A DNA stretch of 6,474 bases from Clostridia bacterium (lineage in GTDB: Bacteria > Bacillota > Clostridia > Christensenellales > UBA3700): the NCBI GenBank assembly GCA_029067255.1, contig JAIEEW010000037.1, positions 1 through 6,474 of the forward strand, read 5' to 3'. Position 1 is the stretch's first letter; every line of letters starts with the position of its first letter. The notes under the pieces were generated by a model. That model searched no databases and was not told where the DNA came from. It worked only from the letters and a program-made list of their open reading frames with translations. Below are positions 1 through 6,417 of the stretch, one piece after another. A program made the position numbers and the translations under genes.

Positions 1-1
1 G

Positions 2-1435
2 GTTTGCACCACAAGACCTTTCAACTCCTTTGAAATGGGCGGCAACGTAGACGGTATGCTCGGCGACGAAATCACGTTGGCGGAAGTATTCAAAAATGCC
101 GGCTATGCAACTGGCGCGTTCGGCAAGTGGCATTTGGGCGATTACGGCGAGTATCTTCCTACAAATCAAGGTTTTGATTACTTCTACGGCTCGCATTACG
201 TCAACGATATGACGCCGTTTTATTACGTTGAAGAAAGCGACGGCAGATATGAAATTGTAAATGGCGGAACAAAGATCGATCAAACGATGCTGACGCAATA
301 CTGTCATAGTTCTATAAGCGGTTGGATAGATTCCGTTGTGAAAGGAGAAGCGACACAAAGCAACGATACTTATGATGCAGGCACGCCGTTTTTTGCGTAC
401 TACGCTACGCCATGGCCGCATGCTCCTATCTATGCTGGCAGTCCAACTCAAAAGCCGGAGTATAGTTACAATTACAACACTCATAGGTGGGAAAAAACAG
501 GCAACGAAGTGTCGGTAGGTCAAGGCGCAAGCGGCGCGGGTATTTATGCCGATACCGTTACGGAATTCGATTATTATCTAAGCGAACTTTTCTATAATAT
601 GCAAGAATTAGGAGTTTTGGACGATACGGTAATTGTGTTTACGTCGGACAACGGACCGGCTTTGCAAGGCTCGACCGATGATTTGCGCGGCGGCAAATAT
701 ACCGCTTATGAAGGCGGACAGAAAGTTCCTTATTATATCAGATACGGTAATAATCAATATATGAACTCGGGTACGAAAGTTGCCGCTCAAGCAACCAACG
801 TGGATCTATTCCCGACGCTTGTCGAACTTTGCGGAATCAAAGGTTTGGTCAATGGCGAAGTTTATGATGATATGATGCCGTTTGATAGAGAAATAGACGG
901 CGTGTCGATGAATTCTCTCTATATTCCCGACGCGCAAGGAAATACTTCTGAATATATTCACGGCAAAAGTAGACCGATACTTTACATGAAAAGAGAAAAA
1001 ATCAAGTCGGTATCATACGCAATTCCAAAAGACGACGCTTTGGATATGATTATCGGCAGCGAAGTGAAGTTGATAAATTCTTTGGGCGTATCGCAGACGT
1101 ACACGGTTACCCCTGAGATGGCGCTAGAGTATGACTTTATCCAGTCGCAGCCATATACGGCGTGGAAATACTTCAAACAAATGCAAAACGACAATCCTGC
1201 GTTCCCAGATAAGAGTAGAAAAAATTGGCTGATTTGTTTGAGCGACGATTGGGGCGAAAACTATCAACGCGCCGATATGTTCCCGTTGATCGCTACGGAT
1301 TTCAACAATACTATGCAACAGTGGGAGAAGAAATTTGCGCAAAACCGTCGCGGTTTAAGTAAAGCGTACTATAGCGATGGCAATCCGGATTATGGATTGT
1401 ATTATACGACGTTGAACGGAGAAAAGCGTATCTGA
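2..1435 (+). CDS. Sulfatase (formylglycine-dependent, alkaline-phosphatase superfamily), 5' partial
   Basis: Hydrolyses sulfate esters; the exact substrate (glycan or aryl sulfate) cannot be told. The frame is open to the left edge without a start, so the ATG at 35 is almost certainly internal. Family landmarks in order are: TLAE followed by AGYATGAFGKWHLG (Lys and His codons 125-133), the WPHAP motif (His codon 419-421), SDNGP with the metal-binding Asp-Asn at 647-652, and GGKYTAYEGG (Lys codon 695-697) followed by VP. The catalytic Cys/Ser motif (C/S-x-P/A-S/T-R) normally lies about 15-30 residues before the first visible residues, so it is outside the window. The CTTR near base 5-16 sits too close to TLAE to be that motif. 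About 477 residues are visible, with a long C-terminal subdomain rich in aromatic residues. The anSME gene starts 7 nt downstream, which implies co-expression. Whether a signal peptide exists cannot be seen. The family call is very secure; the substrate is unknown. Confidence 0.95.
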   Translation, partial: VCTTRPFNSFEMGGNVDGMLGDEITLAEVFKNAGYATGAFGKWHLGDYGEYLPTNQGFDYFYGSHYVNDMTPFYYVEESDGRYEIVNGGTKIDQTMLTQYCHSSISGWIDSVVKGEATQSNDTYDAGTPFFAYYATPWPHAPIYAGSPTQKPEYSYNYNTHRWEKTGNEVSVGQGASGAGIYADTVTEFDYYLSELFYNMQELGVLDDTVIVFTSDNGPALQGSTDDLRGGKYTAYEGGQKVPYYIRYGNNQYMNSGTKVAAQATNVDLFPTLVELCGIKGLVNGEVYDDMMPFDREIDGVSMNSLYIPDAQGNTSEYIHGKSRPILYMKREKIKSVSYAIPKDDALDMIIGSEVKLINSLGVSQTYTVTPEMALEYDFIQSQPYTAWKYFKQMQNDNPAFPDKSRKNWLICLSDDWGENYQRADMFPLIATDFNNTMQQWEKKFAQNRRGLSKAYYSDGNPDYGLYYTTLNGEKRI

Positions 1436-1442
1436 TAGTTTT

Positions 1443-2534
1443 ATGAAAAAAGACTTATCTATTATGATAAAACCCGCATCAAGCATATGCAATATGCGAT
1501 GCAAATATTGTTTCTATCATTCTTTAGCGGAATCCAGAGAGTTTTCTTCTTATGGAATTATGACGCGCAGCGTCGCAGAAAATCTTATTAAGAAATCTCT
1601 TGATTTTTGCGACGGCGGCAGCATTTACTTTGCTTTTCAAGGCGGAGAGCCGTTGTTTGCCGGAAAAGAATTTTTTATCGATTTTGTTTCAATGGTCGAT
1701 AAGTATAATACTCAAGGCTGTAAGGTTTATTATAATTTGCAGACAAACGGCACGTTGATTGATTTGGAATGGGCGGATTTTTTTGCCGAAAATAAATTTC
1801 TGTTGGGATTGAGTCTTGACGGAGATCAAAATGCCAACCGTTTTCGATTGGATAAAGATTTGAATTTTACTTTTCCTAAAGTTAAAGCCGCCATGGATCT
1901 GCTCAAAGAACGCGGTGTAGATTTCAACGTTTTGATCGTCGCAACAGGCTATACGGCGGATCATATCGAAGACGTATACAAGTATTTTAAGAGTCAAGGA
2001 ATTAAATTTTTGCAATTCATCCCTTGTCTGCGCCCATTTGGAGATAAGAGCGAAAGCGCGTTATATATGACCGTCAATCAGTATTCGTCGTTTCTCATTA
2101 AGTTGTTTAATCTTTACGTAAAAGACTACGTGAAAGGCGAGTACGTCAGCATTAGACAGTTTGACAATTACGTTCGCTTGTTTTTGGGCGAACACGCCGA
2201 ACAGTGCGGTATGAACGGCTTTTGCTCGCGTCAGTTTGTTGTTGAGAGCAACGGCAACGTATATCCTTGCGATTTTTATTGTTTGGACGAATGGTTGCTC
2301 GGCAACGTCAATACCGATGATTTCACTCATTTGGCATCAAATCAAAAAGTTGATAAATTTACTCGCGGATCGTTTAATATTCCCGCTCAATGTCGAAGTT
2401 GTCCTTACTTTCGCGTATGTCGCGGCGGCGGTTGCAAAAGATCAAAGGAAGACCGCGATTACTGTCAAGCGTATAAACAATTTTTCGGAGCCTGCTTGCC
2501 GCTGTTTCGCGTTTTTATAAATGAAAAAAGATAA
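1443..2534 (+). CDS. Anaerobic sulfatase-maturating enzyme (anSME), radical SAM/SPASM protein
   Basis: Oxidises the active-site Cys or Ser of a sulfatase to C-alpha-formylglycine without oxygen, using S-adenosylmethionine and three [4Fe-4S] clusters in the cytoplasm. The radical-SAM motif is C16-x3-C20-x2-C23 followed by FYHSL. QGGEP is at 66-70 and LQTNGTLID at 99-107. The C-terminal SPASM part has Cys255, 261, 276, 317, 320, 326, 331 and 341. Asp277, in YPCDFY, sits where the clostridial enzyme has its catalytic Asp. From memory, spacing agrees with the Clostridium perfringens enzyme almost residue for residue up to Cys326, after which there is one extra Gly and a shorter loop. The full length of 363 residues is normal. 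The gene follows the sulfatase by 7 nt; the nearest GGAG (1418-1421) is 21 nt before the ATG, so translation may be coupled to the sulfatase. No clear terminator follows. The function is highly likely, with the neighbouring sulfatase as the obvious client. Confidence 0.96.
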   Translation: MKKDLSIMIKPASSICNMRCKYCFYHSLAESREFSSYGIMTRSVAENLIKKSLDFCDGGSIYFAFQGGEPLFAGKEFFIDFVSMVDKYNTQGCKVYYNLQTNGTLIDLEWADFFAENKFLLGLSLDGDQNANRFRLDKDLNFTFPKVKAAMDLLKERGVDFNVLIVATGYTADHIEDVYKYFKSQGIKFLQFIPCLRPFGDKSESALYMTVNQYSSFLIKLFNLYVKDYVKGEYVSIRQFDNYVRLFLGEHAEQCGMNGFCSRQFVVESNGNVYPCDFYCLDEWLLGNVNTDDFTHLASNQKVDKFTRGSFNIPAQCRSCPYFRVCRGGGCKRSKEDRDYCQAYKQFFGACLPLFRVFINEKR

Positions 2535-2628
2535 CTTTAACCTATTTCCAGTAGCGCCTTTTTTGTCTATGGAACGCGGTCTCGGATTTTTGATTTTTCA
2601 TATGAAATAACCAAATTAAATTTAGTAC

Positions 2629-2657
2629 TTGACAAGTCCTGTTATTCTTGTTAAAAT
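2629..2657 (+). promoter_or_regulatory. Sigma-A-type promoter of the tetR-ilvB operon
   Basis: A perfect -35 box TTGACA (2629-2634) is separated by exactly 17 bp from a good -10 box TAAAAT (2652-2657). Transcription should begin near 2663-2665, inside the adjacent palindrome, about 30 nt before the tetR start codon. The strong boxes suggest high activity unless repressed. The -35 box is itself embedded in a small inverted repeat, ACTTG-A-CAAGT (2627-2637). Confidence 0.85.
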
Positions 2658-2681
2658 AAATGCAAGTAAACACTTGCATTT
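2658..2681 (+). promoter_or_regulatory. Perfect palindromic operator, probable TetR binding site
   Basis: The arms AAATGCAAGT (2658-2667) and ACTTGCATTT (2672-2681) are exact reverse complements of 10 bp around a 4-nt centre AAAC. The site begins at the base after the -10 box and covers the predicted start of transcription, the classic place for an autoregulating TetR-family repressor. Size and symmetry suit a dimeric regulator. That this regulator is the TetR protein encoded just downstream is inference from position. Confidence 0.8.
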
Positions 2682-2683
2682 TT

Positions 2684-2687
2684 GGAG
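2684..2687 (+). promoter_or_regulatory. Ribosome binding site that fixes the tetR start
   Basis: GGAG lies 6 nt before the ATG at 2694. A longer in-frame reading from a TTG at 2682 would put this site inside the coding region and leave that start with no ribosome binding site, so ATG 2694 is preferred. Confidence 0.75.
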
Positions 2688-2693
2688 AGCATT

Positions 2694-3269
2694 ATGGATA
2701 AGACAAGCAAAAAGATAATAGACGCAATGATGGAAATTATTCTTGAAAAGGGATATACCGGCGCAACTACTAAAGATATTGCTGAACGGGCAGGGGTAAA
2801 TGAATGTACGATTTTTCGTAAGTTCAAAGAAAAGAAAGAAATAGTTGTGGCAGGAATGGATTTGCCGCAATATCGTCCAAATATCACACCGGAAACTTTT
2901 TCAGACATAAAGTGGGACATTGAAATAGACTTGAAAATGTTTATGGAAAACTATATGAAAGAAGTATCGCCTGAATTCGTTCGTTTGTCAATAGGTTTGC
3001 GTTCTCCCCAAATTTATCAGCAAACGGCGCCGTTGATTATGAATATTCCGCAAACTTTTCTTCGAGCGTTGACAGACTACTTAGCAGAGATGAAAAAAAG
3101 AAACAAAATAAGAAATATAGACTGCGATACAATTGCGGCAACGATCTTATCAGCGACTTTTGGATATACATTTCTTTCTGCATCCTTTGGTAGAGATCTG
3201 TTGGATTTAGAACGCTCAGAATATATTGAAAAGACAGTTAAATCTATTATTGGGGGGATAGCGTTATGA
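2694..3269 (+). CDS. TetR/AcrR-family transcriptional regulator
   Basis: DNA-binding one-component regulator of 191 residues, the usual family length. The N-terminal helix-turn-helix domain is clear: residues 6-20 form the first helix, and TTKDIAERAGV (25-35) followed by TIFRKFKEKKEI (39-50) matches the TetR signature closely. Residues from about 60 onward form the helical ligand-binding and dimerisation domain, which is too variable to predict an inducer. The start is ATG 2694, with GGAG 6 nt upstream. The gene sits directly behind the 24-nt palindrome and its stop codon overlaps the start of the acetolactate synthase gene (ATGA), so the two are translationally coupled. The likely role is to repress its own operon until a ligand appears. 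A known ligand or target outside this locus cannot be inferred. The sequence has an ordinary composition and no damage. Confidence 0.93.
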   Translation: MDKTSKKIIDAMMEIILEKGYTGATTKDIAERAGVNECTIFRKFKEKKEIVVAGMDLPQYRPNITPETFSDIKWDIEIDLKMFMENYMKEVSPEFVRLSIGLRSPQIYQQTAPLIMNIPQTFLRALTDYLAEMKKRNKIRNIDCDTIAATILSATFGYTFLSASFGRDLLDLERSEYIEKTVKSIIGGIAL

Positions 3270-4984
3270 TAACGGGCGCTCAATTGTTTGTAAAAGCCTT
3301 GAAAGAAGAAAACGTAGATGTGTTATTCGCTTATCCTGGTGGGCAGATTATCGATTTGCTTGACGAATTGTATAATGACGACTCGATAAGTATTATCTTG
3401 CCCAGACACGAACAAGGACTCGCGCACGCTGCCGACGGGTATGCGCGTTCAAGCGGCAAGATTGGGGTATGTCTTGTTACGAGCGGACCTGGCGCCACAA
3501 ATCTAGTTACGGCGATAGCGACTGCGAATTATGACGCCGTACCGCTTGTATGTTTTACAGGACAAGTTCCTACTTCTCTGATTGGCAAAAATGCTTTTCA
3601 GGAAGCGAATATCGTAGATATGGTAAAAAGTATTACTAAATATGCGGTAACGGTAAGTAAAAGGGAAGAGTTGGGCGAAGTAATAAAAAAGGCTTTTCTT
3701 ATTGCTCAATCAGGAAAACCTGGCGCTGTGCTCATCGATATACCTAAAGATATTCAACAGCAACTAGGAAGGGAAGAATATCCGTCTTGTTTACAAATAA
3801 GTGAAAATTTGCCTACTCTTGAAGAACAAGGCGAGCAAATAAATAAAGCGATTCAATCGCTCCAAAACGCGCAACGTCCGTTGTTGTTGGCAGGGGGCGG
3901 AGTAAGGATTGCAAATGCAGAAAATATATTGAGCAAGTTTGTTGAGATGACAGGCATACCTGTGGTATCTACAATTATGGGAAAGGGTTCGATACCAAGC
4001 GATAGTTCGCTATTTTACGGAAACGTAGGTATACACGGAAGTTTCGGCGCTAATACTGCAATAGAAAAGTGCGATTTGTTGCTGTCCATCGGAACGAGAT
4101 TCAATGATAGAATAGCAGGCAACAAAGAAAACTTTGCTAAACATGCAAAGATAATACATATCGATATAGATCCTTCGACTATATCCAAAAACATTCAAGC
4201 GGACGTGTCAGTATTAGGCGATGCAAAATCAATATTAAAAGTATTGACGGAAAGGGCAAAGCCACTCAAATTATCTGCGTGGATAAAAGAGTTGGACGAA
4301 TTAAAATCGGCGTATCCTGTAAAGATAATAAACGATAAACTCAACCCACAAATGATTATTGAAAAATTAAATATGTTGTTTGACGATATCATTGTCGCAA
4401 CCGACGTAGGACAAAACCAATTGTGGACTACGCAGTTTTTGCAACTAAACGACCGCAGAAAATTATTGACGTCTGGCGGGTTTGGTACTATGGGATTTGG
4501 ACTTCCCGCTGCGATAGGAGCAAAGGTGGCGAATCCGCAAATTCCTGTTGTTGCTATATTAGGCGACGGCGGGTTTCAAATGAACGTGCAAGAACTTGCT
4601 ACTGCAGTTATCAACAACTTGCCAATTATAATTTGTTTGCTGAACAACGGTTGGCTCGGCAACGTAAGACAATGGCAAGAATTATATTACGGCAAGAGAT
4701 ACCAAAGCACCTGTCTAAGACGAAGAGTAAGTTGTCCCACGCAATGTGCGACAATGCAAGAATGTCCCGTTTATGTTCCGAATTTCCAAAAACTCGCGGA
4801 AAGTTATGAAATAAAATACAAAAGAGTTTCGAATAAAGAGGATATAGACTCCGCATTTTCTTTTGCCATGCAACAAACGGAAGTCCCTACTTTGCTAGAA
4901 TTTATGATTGAAGAAGAAGAGAACGTTTATCCTATTATTTTACCAGGTAAAGATTTATCTACGGTAAAGTTTGGCAAAGAATAG
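3266..4984 (+). CDS. ilvB: Acetolactate synthase large subunit (FAD-type, IlvB family) with a four-cysteine insert
   Basis: Thiamine-diphosphate enzyme expected to join two pyruvates into 2-acetolactate, or pyruvate with 2-oxobutyrate, at the first shared step of valine, leucine and isoleucine synthesis. The N-terminal pyrimidine domain (about 1-165) has the catalytic Glu49 in RHEQGLAHAADGYAR, and TSGPGATNL at 72-80. The middle domain (about 190-330) has GKGSIP and GTRFNDRIAG (276-285), resembling the RFDDR signature of FAD-containing biosynthetic enzymes. The C-terminal domain has GDGGF (433-437) through NNG (460-462), the ThDP-magnesium motif. QWQ follows at 469-471. Two oddities: residues 483-500 carry Cys483, 490, 494 and 500 in a segment most family members lack, and the usual LGMV reads LGNV (Asn466). 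The run GGGGGGA (3252-3258) is the ribosome binding site. The length of 572 residues is normal. No ilvN follows, so any regulatory subunit is elsewhere or absent. Another pyruvate-type ThDP activity is less likely. Confidence 0.9.
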   Translation: MITGAQLFVKALKEENVDVLFAYPGGQIIDLLDELYNDDSISIILPRHEQGLAHAADGYARSSGKIGVCLVTSGPGATNLVTAIATANYDAVPLVCFTGQVPTSLIGKNAFQEANIVDMVKSITKYAVTVSKREELGEVIKKAFLIAQSGKPGAVLIDIPKDIQQQLGREEYPSCLQISENLPTLEEQGEQINKAIQSLQNAQRPLLLAGGGVRIANAENILSKFVEMTGIPVVSTIMGKGSIPSDSSLFYGNVGIHGSFGANTAIEKCDLLLSIGTRFNDRIAGNKENFAKHAKIIHIDIDPSTISKNIQADVSVLGDAKSILKVLTERAKPLKLSAWIKELDELKSAYPVKIINDKLNPQMIIEKLNMLFDDIIVATDVGQNQLWTTQFLQLNDRRKLLTSGGFGTMGFGLPAAIGAKVANPQIPVVAILGDGGFQMNVQELATAVINNLPIIICLLNNGWLGNVRQWQELYYGKRYQSTCLRRRVSCPTQCATMQECPVYVPNFQKLAESYEIKYKRVSNKEDIDSAFSFAMQQTEVPTLLEFMIEEEENVYPIILPGKDLSTVKFGKE

Positions 4985-5004
4985 AGAGAACGGAGCGCAT
5001 AGAG

Positions 5005-5043
5005 AAGCAATGGCTACGAATCAAAACGTAGTCCTTGCTTTTT
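5005..5043 (+). terminator. Rho-independent terminator of the tetR-ilvB operon
   Basis: The stem pairs 5005-5018 with 5027-5040 (14 positions: one T/C mismatch, one G-T wobble) around the 8-nt loop AATCAAAA. The outer arms are AAGCAA and TTGCTT, and the inner ones CTACG and CGTAG. A run of five T (5039-5043) follows. It begins 20 nt after the ilvB stop and separates this operon from the next. Confidence 0.85.
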
Positions 5044-5063
5044 GATTGTTGTTTTGCTATAAT
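5035..5063 (+). promoter_or_regulatory. Extended -10 promoter of the flavin-binding/DUF998 gene pair
   Basis: A perfect -10 box TATAAT (5058-5063) is preceded by TGC, giving the extended -10 motif TGCTATAAT (5055-5063). The best -35 candidate, TTGCTT (5035-5040), is 17 bp upstream but weak, and it coincides with the 3' arm of the terminator. Transcription should start near 5070, which excludes a start codon at 5046 for the following gene. Confidence 0.78.
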
Positions 5064-5105
5064 GTTTGTACAATAAACAGTAATTTAATGGAGTTGACAC
5101 ATACA

Positions 5106-5519
5106 ATGGATAAAACGCAAATCTATCAATTTATATCAGAACAGAAAACGGCGTTTATCGCTTCTGTAAATGAGCAAGGTTATCCTGTAATAAGGGCTAT
5201 GCTTGCCCCACGAAAAATAGACGGTAATGAGATTTATTTCTCTACAAACACCTCGTCCAACAAAATAAAACAGTATTTAGCAAATAATAAGGCGTGTGTT
5301 TATTTTTATAAACGTGGAAAATTCAAGTATCAAGGCGTTTCGATAACAGGCGAAATGCAAGTCTGTACCGACCAAGCAACCAAAGACGAAATTTGGCGTT
5401 TTGGCGACAAATTGTTTTATAAGCAAGGCGTAACAGATCCCGATTATTGCGTGCTGAAATTTAAAGGAAAAACAGCCGAATATTATTGTGATTTTAAGAT
5501 TGAAACGATAGAACTATAA
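5106..5519 (+). CDS. Pyridoxamine 5'-phosphate oxidase-like (FMN-binding split-barrel) family protein
   Basis: Small cytoplasmic protein of 137 residues, probably a dimer that binds FMN or a related flavin; members of this group include stress proteins and small flavin reductases, and the substrate is not predictable. The core pattern is visible: TAFIASVNEQGYPVIRAML (15-33) forms the first strands, IYFSTNTSSNKIKQYLANN (43-61) contains the Ser/Lys region expected to touch the cofactor phosphate, and ACVYFY with GVSITGEMQV follow. It lacks the C-terminal substrate part of true PdxH, so vitamin B6 synthesis is unlikely. The start was chosen as ATG 5106: the frame extends to 5046, but the promoter is at 5035-5063 and the only GGAG (5090-5093) lies 12 nt before 5106. 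ATG 5088 overlaps that site. The DUF998-like gene follows after 33 nt in the same direction, probably on the same transcript. Confidence 0.86.
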   Translation: MDKTQIYQFISEQKTAFIASVNEQGYPVIRAMLAPRKIDGNEIYFSTNTSSNKIKQYLANNKACVYFYKRGKFKYQGVSITGEMQVCTDQATKDEIWRFGDKLFYKQGVTDPDYCVLKFKGKTAEYYCDFKIETIEL

Positions 5520-5552
5520 ATTTCAATTTAGTGGAGAACATACATATTTTTT

Positions 5553-6146
5553 ATGGTTTTAACGATAGTTTTCATTATTACTATTTGCGTGGATAATATT
5601 CTTCCTTTTATACTCGCAATGTTTTATAAGGGGTATTCTCATAAAAGTATGGCTCTTAGCGTTCTCGGTTCAAAACAAAGTCCTGTAAAGTGGATTTATA
5701 ACATTTGGTGTATTATATCGGGCTTATGTTTTGCAACTTGCAGTATAGCAATAGCAGTACTTAATACGAATGGTTTAACAATTGCTATTGCCATATTGTT
5801 ATCTATATATGGGGTTGCTTGTGAAATTATTTCGGGATTGTTTCCACTCAATGAAAAGAGAGAAGATATAGATTTATCAAGTAAAATACACGGTGGATTC
5901 TCGGCAATCGGCTTTATGTGCTTATTGCCCGTACCGCTTTTAATCGGTATTCACCACATAACAAATTATGTAGTATCAATTATATCTATATTGTGTTTTG
6001 CTCTTGCTATGCTGTTCTTCTGCTTTTTCATTATGGGCGATAAAGATAAATTTAAGAATACTATCATTGCTTATAATGGTATATGGCAACGACTTATATT
6101 ATTGTTTTGCTATATACCCATCATATTTTTTTCTATTTTATTATGA
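5553..6146 (+). CDS. DUF998-like integral membrane protein
   Basis: Membrane protein of 197 residues with six predicted helices at about 3-24, 48-70, 75-97, 114-133, 137-161 and 178-197. The loops carry features typical of DUF998-type proteins: SHKSMALSVLGS (29-40) after helix 1, GLFPLNE (95-101) after helix 3, KIHGGFSAIGF (111-121) opening helix 4, and NGIWQR (175-180) before helix 6. The biochemical role of this family is not established, so none is given here. The ATG at 5553 is the first possible start after GGAG (5533-5536), but the 16-nt gap is long; no standard start codon lies nearer in frame. It lies 33 nt after the flavin-binding protein with no terminator between, which suggests co-transcription. 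The composition is more AT-rich than the first two blocks. The topology is confident; the family name is recognised from motif pattern only. Confidence 0.78.
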   Translation: MVLTIVFIITICVDNILPFILAMFYKGYSHKSMALSVLGSKQSPVKWIYNIWCIISGLCFATCSIAIAVLNTNGLTIAIAILLSIYGVACEIISGLFPLNEKREDIDLSSKIHGGFSAIGFMCLLPVPLLIGIHHITNYVVSIISILCFALAMLFFCFFIMGDKDKFKNTIIAYNGIWQRLILLFCYIPIIFFSILL

Positions 6147-6298
6147 GAAATTATTTGTTTTGACAAATTTGTTCAATCGCAAGGCAAAAAAATTCTTCTC
6201 ATACAATGAGAGTCTAATTTTGGTGCAAAAAGCAGTTGCTCACAGAAGAAGAGACGGCAAAGCAAAAAGAGAAAAAGTAGGCAAAAAAGCCTAGAAAC

Positions 6299-6338
6299 AA
6301 AAAACACACGCTTTGGAGTACGCTCCTTTTGCGTGTGT
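6299..6338 (-). terminator. Rho-independent terminator on the minus strand
   Basis: Read on the minus strand, ACACACGC and GCGTGTGT form a perfect 8-bp outer stem (plus positions 6331-6338 and 6304-6311). An inner GGAG/CTCC stem lies within it, separated by a small A-rich internal loop. A run of six T (6304-6299) comes immediately after the stem. On the plus strand the hairpin is followed by CTGGG, so it would not terminate there. It implies a minus-strand transcript starting beyond or near the right edge. Confidence 0.75.
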
Positions 6339-6393
6339 CTGGGTGGTGCACCAGTAACGATAGAGGTTGAACCCTCTGCGTTAAACCAGTAAT

Positions 6394-6417
6394 AGCCTTG
6401 TCGTTATCGGCAAGGCT
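6394..6417. repeat. 10-bp inverted repeat with a tetraloop
   Basis: AGCCTTGTCG (6394-6403) pairs with CGGCAAGGCT (6408-6417) around TTAT, with one G-T wobble. No clear T-run follows on either strand, so it is not a good terminator. It may be part of a structured RNA or of a repeated intergenic element; part of its left arm recurs as CCTTGTCGTT at 6432-6441. Confidence 0.6.

Noticed and set aside
5..16. CTTR as the formylglycine motif of the sulfatase
   Set aside because: It is only about 25 residues before TLAE and lacks the Pro/Ala and Ser/Thr pattern; in relatives this place follows the real motif, which should lie left of the window.
2535..2600. Terminator after the anSME gene
   Set aside because: There is a T-run at 2557-2562 and another near 2587-2591, but no GC-rich stem precedes either.
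4423..4809. 128-residue plus-strand frame inside the acetolactate synthase gene
   Set aside because: The synthase frame is intact with all motifs across this stretch; the other frame is Cys/Arg-rich shadow sequence.
6153..6168. Terminator after the DUF998-like gene (ATTTG/CAAAT)
   Set aside because: Only a 5-bp AT-rich stem with no following T-run.
5998..6294. 98-residue plus-strand frame overlapping the end of the membrane protein gene
   Set aside because: Its first half is an out-of-frame reading of the DUF998-like gene and the rest is low-complexity Lys/Arg from a purine-rich stretch; no ribosome binding site or family pattern.
6350..6390. tRNA-like T-arm (GGGTTCAA with flanking AGAGG/CCTCT and a nearby CACCA on the minus strand)
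   Set aside because: The stem and 7-base loop cannot be placed in tRNA register and no D-arm, anticodon arm or acceptor stem can be formed around it.
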